Below are positions 7,492-12,003 of a DNA stretch of 12,003 nucleotides, piece after piece. The DNA is taken from positions 1 to 12,003 of the forward strand of contig JASJGS010000068.1 of assembly GCA_033791445.1 (NCBI GenBank). Direction: 5' to 3'. A program made the translations under genes and the position numbers. Within the stretch, counting starts at the first letter, position 1. Every line of letters starts with the position of its first letter. The notes below the pieces were generated by a model. The model saw only the letters and a program-made list of their open reading frames with translations, had not been told where the DNA came from and did not search any database. The stretch comes from JANTGF01 sp033791445. Its GTDB lineage: Bacteria; Bacteroidota; Bacteroidia; Bacteroidales; VadinHA17.

Positions 7492-8301
7492 ATGAAATAT
7501 GATCCTGTTAAAAGATCTCTAGGAAAAGTTTTCAACACCACCCCATTTGCTCGAAAATTATTCTACAGACTTCTTGATACTCTTCTTTTAAGAACCTGGT
7601 ATATCAAAAAAGAGATTCGCCAAATTAAAGGGCTGCTTCCTCGCGAGGCACAATTTCTTGATGCTGGGGCTGGTTTTGGACAATATAGCTATTTCCTTTC
7701 CCGAGTTTCGAAAACCTGGAAAATCACAGCTGTAGATGTAAAAGAAGATCAGGTTGAAGATTGCAATCAATTTTTTAATAAGATTGGTAGAGCAGACAGA
7801 GTGCATTTTGAAGTTGCAGATCTGACAAAATTCCAACAGCAAGAAATCTATGATGCAGCTTTGTCAGTAGACGTAATGGAACATATAGAAAATGATGTAG
7901 GTGTTTTTAAAAATATTTGTAACTCTCTGAAACAGGGTGGAATATTATTAATTTCTACTCCATCAGATAAAGGAGGTTCAGATGTGCAGCACAATCATGA
8001 GGAGTCATTTATTGATGAGCATGTTAGGGATGGTTATAGCATTGAAGACATTGAAGAAAAATTGAAAAATGCAGGCTTTTCTTTTGTTGATTCAAAATAT
8101 TCTTACGGAAAACCTGGTGTTCTTTCATGGAAACTATCGATGAAATACCCCATTATTATGTTAAATAAAAGTAAGTTGTTCTTTTTAATATTGCCCTTTT
8201 ATTATATCCTGACTTTCCCGTTTTGCCTTCTTCTGAACTATATTGATGTTCATAACTTTCATGAATCGGGAACTGGTCTTATCGTTAAGGCTATTAAATA
8301 A
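7492..8301 (+). CDS. Class I SAM-dependent methyltransferase with hydrophobic C-terminal segment
   Basis: 269 residues. The Rossmann fold begins with motif I FLDAGAGFGQYSYFL (55-69), the glycine-rich SAM loop. An acidic residue ends strand 2 (VDVKEDQ, Asp82), followed by VADLTKF (108-114), DVMEHIEND (127-135) and LKQGGILLISTPS (146-158), all typical of the UbiE/Methyltransf_11-type family. Residues about 229-251 (LFFLILPFYYILTFPFCLLL) are strongly hydrophobic and could be a membrane helix or reentrant segment, suggesting the enzyme sits at the inner membrane and acts on a lipid or membrane-bound substrate; that is inference. Substrate unknown. The ATG at 7492 lies 8 bp after rbfA, so translation is probably coupled, and the gene ends just before the tRNA-like promoter. 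Confidence 0.88.
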   Translation: MKYDPVKRSLGKVFNTTPFARKLFYRLLDTLLLRTWYIKKEIRQIKGLLPREAQFLDAGAGFGQYSYFLSRVSKTWKITAVDVKEDQVEDCNQFFNKIGRADRVHFEVADLTKFQQQEIYDAALSVDVMEHIENDVGVFKNICNSLKQGGILLISTPSDKGGSDVQHNHEESFIDEHVRDGYSIEDIEEKLKNAGFSFVDSKYSYGKPGVLSWKLSMKYPIIMLNKSKLFFLILPFYYILTFPFCLLLNYIDVHNFHESGTGLIVKAIK

Positions 8302-8305
8302 TTTT

Positions 8306-8313
8306 TATCTTTG
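8306..8313 (+). promoter_or_regulatory. -7 promoter box for the tRNA-like gene
   Basis: TATCTTTG followed by CCC is the strongest-looking -7 box in the window, immediately after the methyltransferase stop. It predicts a start near 8320, about 24 nt before the tRNA-like body, so that RNA would have its own transcription unit with a short leader to be processed. A -33 element is not clear. Confidence 0.55.
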
Positions 8314-8343
8314 CCCGACTTTTTTTAAATTAAGAATCCGAAA

Positions 8344-8420
8344 GGTCTCTGTAGTTTAATTGACAGAACGGCTTATCATACCGATAAGGAGGTACGGGTT
8401 AAAGTCCCGCTTAGAGACCT
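8344..8420 (+). tRNA. Aberrant tRNA-like gene, anticodon unclear (TAC by position)
   Basis: The segment folds as a cloverleaf. Acceptor: GGTCTCT 8344-8350 with AGAGACC 8413-8419 (7 perfect pairs). D arm: GTTT 8354-8357 with GAAC 8366-8369 around an 8-nt loop. Anticodon arm: CTTATC 8372-8377 with GATAAG 8383-8388. Variable region: about GAGGT. T arm: CGGG 8395-8398 with CCCG 8406-8409 around TTAAAGT. Several features are odd. The acceptor helix extends outward to 11 perfect pairs (8340-8350 with 8413-8423). The anticodon stem can form 6 pairs leaving only ATACC. Taken as a 7-nt loop it is CATACCG, with A instead of the near-invariant U33 and C at 37, placing UAC (Val) at 34-36. The T loop lacks the C of TTC, and there are about two extra nucleotides at the junctions. 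CCA is not encoded. A CTTTTT tract follows. It may be a divergent tRNA, a decayed one, or another structured RNA. Confidence 0.6.
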
Positions 8421-8503
8421 TTCTTTTTACTTTCCCATTAAGATTCATATATCTCAGATTATTAAGTGCTTTTTAAAGTCAAAATTTCTTGCTAGATAAG
8501 TTA

Positions 8504-8535
8504 TTTGCTTTTATGAATTTGCCAACTTAACTTTA
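8504..8535 (+). promoter_or_regulatory. -33/-7 promoter for the ABC permease gene
   Basis: TTTG at 8504-8507, a 20-bp spacer, then TAACTTTA at 8528-8535 (one mismatch to TAnnTTTG). This is the only site in the window with both Bacteroidota elements at plausible spacing. It predicts a start near 8542 and an 18-nt leader before the TTG start at 8560, which supports that start. The permease is therefore probably transcribed separately from rbfA and the methyltransferase. Confidence 0.5.
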
Positions 8536-8559
8536 GCCACAGTTTCAAACACCTGAATT

Positions 8560-9783
8560 TTGAACTTTTCATTTTATGTAGCTAAAAGATATTTATTCGC
8601 GAAAAAATCGCAGAATACTATCAATGTTATATCGACCATTTCTGTTGTTGGTGTATCCATTGGCACCATGGCTTTGATTGTTGTCCTCTCGGTCTTCAAT
8701 GGCTTTGACTCTCTTGTGCATTCTCTTTTTAATTCATTTGATCCTGATTTAAAAATAACCATAAAAGAAGGGAAAAGATTTTCCTCAGATTTACCCTCCA
8801 TTGAAGAATTAAAAAATACTGAAGGTGTCCTTTATTTATCTGAGGTTGTTGAAGAAAATGCTCTTCTAAAATATGGTAAAAAACAATACATTGCTACTAT
8901 CAAAGGGGTTAGTGAAGACTTCCTGAAAATGAGTGGGATTGACACAATGATCATTGATGGCAACTTTTCTTTAAAACAGGGTAAAAATGAATATGCTGTG
9001 GTCGGTCAGGGTATTGCTATCAAACTTACAATAGGATTGAATTTTGTTAATCCCATAGTAGTTTATGTACCAAAAAGAGAAGGTAGGGTTTCAATGAATC
9101 CTGAAAAGGCCTTTAACAGGAGATATATATTCCCTTCCGGGATCTTCGCCATCCAGCAGGATTTTGATTCCAGGTATATGATTGTTCCGATTGAATTCGC
9201 CCGTGAGTTGCTTGATTTTACTACTGAGGTCAGCGCTCTTGAGATAAAAATTGATCCAGCCTATGACTCGGATGATGTGCAGGCAAGAGTCAAAGAGATT
9301 ATGGGTGAGAGCTATGACGTTAAAAATCGTTTTGAGCAGGAAGAACTTCTTTATAAAATTATGAAGACTGAGAAATGGGCAATATTCTTCATTCTTACAT
9401 TTATACTTGTTGTTGCCTCATTCAATGTTATAGGTTCACTGACTATGCTGATTATTGAAAAGAAAAAGGATATTTCAATATTGCGAAGTATGGGTGCTGA
9501 AATTACAAGAATACGAAATATATTTCTATATGAGGGCTGGCTAATTTCGGTACTAGGTGCTATTACTGGTCTTACAATTGGCGTTTTGATTATCTGGCTT
9601 CAAAAGGAGTTTGGATTGATTAAACTTCAAGGTAGCGGATCATTTGTTATTGATACATATCCGGTAGAAATTGTATTGTTCGATTTTATTCTTGTATTTA
9701 TTACCGTAATTGGCATCGGATATCTAGCCGCATGGTATCCGGTAAGGTATATTACCCGTAAATATGTTAAGCAAAACAGGTAA
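8560..9783 (+). CDS. ABC transporter permease, FtsX/LolC-type
   Basis: 407-residue inner-membrane permease of the MacB/LolC superfamily. TM1 covers about residues 22-46 (ending in VVLSVFNGF) after the characteristic N-terminal YVAKRYLFAKKS. A periplasmic MacB-type domain follows from about 50 to 270. TM2 is about 273-297, TM3 about 326-348 and TM4 about 369-394, with the FtsX-domain loop EKKKDISILRSMGA between TM2 and TM3 forming the coupling helix to the ATPase. Members work with a LolD-like ATPase to extract lipoproteins or other lipids from the inner membrane; no ATPase is in this window. The start codon is TTG: it gives the family-typical opening MNFSFYVAKRYLF, and no in-frame ATG lies near it. 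Exact substrate unproven, so no gene symbol is given. Confidence 0.92.
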   Translation: MNFSFYVAKRYLFAKKSQNTINVISTISVVGVSIGTMALIVVLSVFNGFDSLVHSLFNSFDPDLKITIKEGKRFSSDLPSIEELKNTEGVLYLSEVVEENALLKYGKKQYIATIKGVSEDFLKMSGIDTMIIDGNFSLKQGKNEYAVVGQGIAIKLTIGLNFVNPIVVYVPKREGRVSMNPEKAFNRRYIFPSGIFAIQQDFDSRYMIVPIEFARELLDFTTEVSALEIKIDPAYDSDDVQARVKEIMGESYDVKNRFEQEELLYKIMKTEKWAIFFILTFILVVASFNVIGSLTMLIIEKKKDISILRSMGAEITRIRNIFLYEGWLISVLGAITGLTIGVLIIWLQKEFGLIKLQGSGSFVIDTYPVEIVLFDFILVFITVIGIGYLAAWYPVRYITRKYVKQNR

Positions 9784-9961
9784 TAACTATCCAAAGTCTC
9801 CCTGATATTTTACTAATTTCCACCGTTGATCTTATTAACAATTGGTGGTGAGTAAGTTCATTCCTTTTTTATTTTTTAAGTTAGCTCTTTCACTTATTTT
9901 TACAGGCAAATGCAACATTATTTCCAACTTTTGAGTATAAAACAATAGTTAGAAATTATAA

Positions 9962-9969
9962 TACTTTTA
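9962..9969 (+). promoter_or_regulatory. Possible -7 box for the SprB-repeat gene
   Basis: TACTTTTA matches TAnnTTTG at all but the last position and lies 45 bp before the ATG at 10015. The nearest upstream TTTG is too far (28 bp). The remainder of 9784-10014 shows only an imperfect hairpin at 9820-9848 and AT-rich sequence. Confidence 0.3.
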
Positions 9970-10014
9970 GCAGTTGCTGGATAATTGCTAATTATCATAT
10001 TATCAGGATTCTGG

Positions 10015-12003
10015 ATGAAGTCATTTTTTATTATCATATCCACTGCATTTCTTTTTCTCGTTGGCCAGACTAGTTTCGCCCAATTGACTTTAACATTTAC
10101 TACTCAAAGTACTACATGCAACGGTGATTCAGATGGGAGTATTACAGGCTATGTGAATGGAGGGGTTGCACCCTATATTTTCACCTGGTCAACTACTGAT
10201 ACTATAACTACAAGCAATTCATCCATAACAATCACTGACCTTCCAGCAGATATGTACTGGCTGGTTGTTGAAGATGCTAACAATAATACAGTATTTGGCT
10301 TTGATTTTGTTAATGAACCTTCTCCAATAAGTATTGATTCAGAGACATCTACAGACATAAGCTGTAACAATGTCAACGATGGAACCATTACTATTAATGT
10401 TTCCGGAGGAACCTTGCCCTATCAATATTCAATTGATAATGGATCAACTTTTATATCTAACGGAGGGAACTTTACAGGATTAGCTTCAGGAAATTACCAG
10501 ATTGTTGTACGTGACAATAATGCTTGTACCACTTCAGGGTCTACCATTACTATTACCAATCCATCAGCAATAATTATTGGTTCAGAAATCAAAACGGATA
10601 TAAGCTGTAATGGATTAACTGATGGAACAATAAGCATTACTGCCTCTGGCGGATCACCACCATACCTTTACTCAATTGATGGAGGACTAAGCTATGTTTC
10701 AAATGGAGGCAACTTTGTTGGATTGGCCGCTGGAAATTATGATGTATCAGTATTAGACAGTGATAATTGCTCAACCAATGGCTCAACAATAACCATTACT
10801 GAACCAAGCGCAATTGTTATTGATTCAGAATTATTTTCTGATATTACCTGTAACGGAGCCAGTGATGGTACTATTACAATAACTGTTTCAGGCGGTACCT
10901 CTCCATACGAATATTCTGTGAATGGCGGAGCAATATTTGCTGCAAATGGAGGAAATTTTTCAGGGCTTGCACCAGGTTCATACAACATTGTTGTGCGTGA
11001 TAATAATGGGTGCCTTATAAATGGAAGTACTCTAAATTTAACACAACCTATTCCCATTGTAATTGACTCTGAAACCAAAACCGATGTAAGCTGCAATGGT
11101 GGTAACGATGGAACAATAAATATAGTTGCTTCTGGAGGAACTCCTCCTTTCATATATTCTATTGATGGAGGTAGTACTTTTTTAAACAATGGCGGAATAT
11201 TTACCGGATTGCCTGCCGGGAATTATAATGTAGCCGTTCGAGATAGCAAATCTTGTGTACAAGCAGGAAGTACTATTACTGTAGCGGAACCAGCCCCTCT
11301 GATTATTGATACACAGGTTATTAATGATATTTCGTGTTTTGGTTCCATTGATGGAAGCATTACAATAACTGCATCGGGTGGCACTCCTCCCTACCAGTAT
11401 TCAATTGATGGAGGAATCACTTATGTTTCTAATGGAGGAATATTTACCGGATTAATCTCCGGAGCCTATAACCTCGCCATTAAGGATATAAACAACTGTA
11501 CATTTATTGGGCCATCTGTTTCAATTCAGGAACCTTCAAATATCTCCATTGTCTCAGAGGTTGTCACTGATGTAACATGCAATGGAGCTACCAACGGAAC
11601 CATTACCATTACTGCATCAGGTGGTGTTTTACCCTATACCTATTCTATTGACGGAGGCACAACATATGTTGATAATGACGGTATTTTCACAAGTCTCGCT
11701 CCAGCCAATTATGATGTGGTTGTAATGGACCAGAATGGATGTACAATGCCAGGTAGTACTCTTGTAATTAATGAACCCACTCCCCTTGTAATAAGTTCAG
11801 AGGATTTCACAGGCTGTACTTGTTATGAAAGCAATGATGGTACCATAACAATCGTTGCAAATGGTGGAGTATCTCCTTATTTTTACTCTATAGATGGAGG
11901 TATGACATATGTGGAGAATGGTGGAATATTTACTGAATTGCCTCCTGGAACCTATACAATATCAGTCCGTGATCAAAATGTTTGCCAGATAGATGGAAAT
12001 ACC
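10015..12003 (+). CDS. Large secreted SprB-repeat protein, probable surface adhesin (3' end outside window)
   Basis: Open from the ATG at 10015 to the window edge: 663 codons, no stop. Residues 1-23 (MKSFFIIISTAFLFLVGQTS, then FAQ) are a clear signal peptide with cleavage likely after FAQ or just before it. Everything after it is a tandem array of about 81-residue units resembling the SprB repeat: C-N-G-x-x-D-G-T-I-T-I, then S-G-G-x-x-P-Y-x-Y-S-I-D-G-G, then N-G-G-x-F-x-G-L-x-x-G-x-Y, V-x-D-x-x-x-C, G-S-T, and E-P. SprB of Flavobacterium johnsoniae is a very large mobile cell-surface adhesin secreted by the type IX system, and many non-gliding Bacteroidota carry repeat relatives. The missing C-terminus should hold a type IX sorting domain if the comparison holds. 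Gliding function is not shown by anything here; adhesin or matrix protein is an inference. Confidence 0.88.
   Translation, partial: MKSFFIIISTAFLFLVGQTSFAQLTLTFTTQSTTCNGDSDGSITGYVNGGVAPYIFTWSTTDTITTSNSSITITDLPADMYWLVVEDANNNTVFGFDFVNEPSPISIDSETSTDISCNNVNDGTITINVSGGTLPYQYSIDNGSTFISNGGNFTGLASGNYQIVVRDNNACTTSGSTITITNPSAIIIGSEIKTDISCNGLTDGTISITASGGSPPYLYSIDGGLSYVSNGGNFVGLAAGNYDVSVLDSDNCSTNGSTITITEPSAIVIDSELFSDITCNGASDGTITITVSGGTSPYEYSVNGGAIFAANGGNFSGLAPGSYNIVVRDNNGCLINGSTLNLTQPIPIVIDSETKTDVSCNGGNDGTINIVASGGTPPFIYSIDGGSTFLNNGGIFTGLPAGNYNVAVRDSKSCVQAGSTITVAEPAPLIIDTQVINDISCFGSIDGSITITASGGTPPYQYSIDGGITYVSNGGIFTGLISGAYNLAIKDINNCTFIGPSVSIQEPSNISIVSEVVTDVTCNGATNGTITITASGGVLPYTYSIDGGTTYVDNDGIFTSLAPANYDVVVMDQNGCTMPGSTLVINEPTPLVISSEDFTGCTCYESNDGTITIVANGGVSPYFYSIDGGMTYVENGGIFTELPPGTYTISVRDQNVCQIDGNT
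10117..12003 (+). repeat. Array of eight SprB-like units, 243-bp period
   Basis: The opening Cys codons of the units stand at 10117, 10363, 10606, 10849, 11092, 11335, 11578 and 11821. The first interval is 246 bp; the next six are all exactly 243 bp (81 codons). The eighth unit is cut by the window edge after 61 codons. Units 2-8 each have a second Cys at unit position 55, while unit 1 lacks it and carries a Trp (FTW) and diverged loops, suggesting an older capping unit. Unit 8 has an additional Cys two residues before the usual one (codon at 11815). The DNA of the units has diverged well beyond recent duplication, though short tracts such as ATATTTACCGGATT recur in units 5 and 6. Confidence 0.93.

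Noticed and set aside
8344..8420. tRNA-like gene as an integration site for a mobile element
   Set aside because: No integrase, no second copy of the tRNA 3' end and no cargo-like genes are present on either side within the window.
9820..9848. Hairpin CCACC...GGTGG after the permease as an intrinsic terminator
   Set aside because: The stem is only 5 pairs plus an interrupted 3 pairs with a long loop, and the nearest T tract begins about 15 bp later, so the support is too weak.
10737..11189. 150-codon minus-strand open frame across the repeats
   Set aside because: It mirrors the 243-bp periodicity of the SprB-like units; open antisense frames are a by-product of the repeated codon pattern.
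10117..12003. CRISPR array or intergenic tandem repeat
   Set aside because: The 243-bp period is a multiple of three, stays in one open frame, and encodes a known type of protein repeat; there are no short identical repeats with unique spacers.

Overview
The window looks like a chromosomal segment of a Bacteroidota bacterium. The evidence is an AT-rich base composition, several exact matches to the Bacteroidota -7 promoter box TAnnTTTG, weak or absent Shine-Dalgarno sequences, a TonB-dependent receptor with an N-terminal carboxypeptidase-regulatory-like domain, an FtsX/LolC-type permease close to rbfA, and a secreted protein built of SprB-type repeats. I cannot name a genus.

Layout. 1-1149 (-): 5' part (383 codons) of a membrane-anchored hypothetical protein whose end lies outside the window. 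1377-3794 (+): complete TonB-dependent receptor of the heme/hemoglobin-receptor type. 3808-4221 (+): decayed C-terminal fragment of a Na/phosphate cotransporter PhoU-like domain, lying directly between two intact genes. 4269-5192 (+): exported cyanophycinase-family peptidase (S51), followed after 29 bp by a HAD hydrolase (5222-5884) and a clear intrinsic terminator (5981-6012). 6012-7001 (-): tryptophanyl-tRNA synthetase, convergent with the HAD gene. From a divergent promoter region, 7145-8301 (+) holds rbfA and a SAM methyltransferase with a hydrophobic C-terminus. 8344-8420 (+): an aberrant tRNA-like gene with its own promoter and an 11-bp perfect closing helix. 8560-9783 (+): LolC/FtsX-type ABC permease starting at TTG. 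10015-12003 (+): start of a large secreted protein with a signal peptide and eight SprB-like repeats, open at the window edge.

How the genes fit together. Most of the window is envelope and housekeeping function: nutrient uptake (receptor), peptide degradation outside the cytoplasm (cyanophycinase-like), translation (trpS, rbfA, the tRNA-like gene), lipoprotein or lipid export (permease), and a probable cell-surface adhesin. I see no integrase, transposase, CRISPR array or defence island, and no convincing undescribed multigene system. The items most worth a second look are the tRNA-like gene with non-standard anticodon-loop and T-loop residues, the phosphate-transporter relic, and the strictly 243-bp-periodic SprB-like array.
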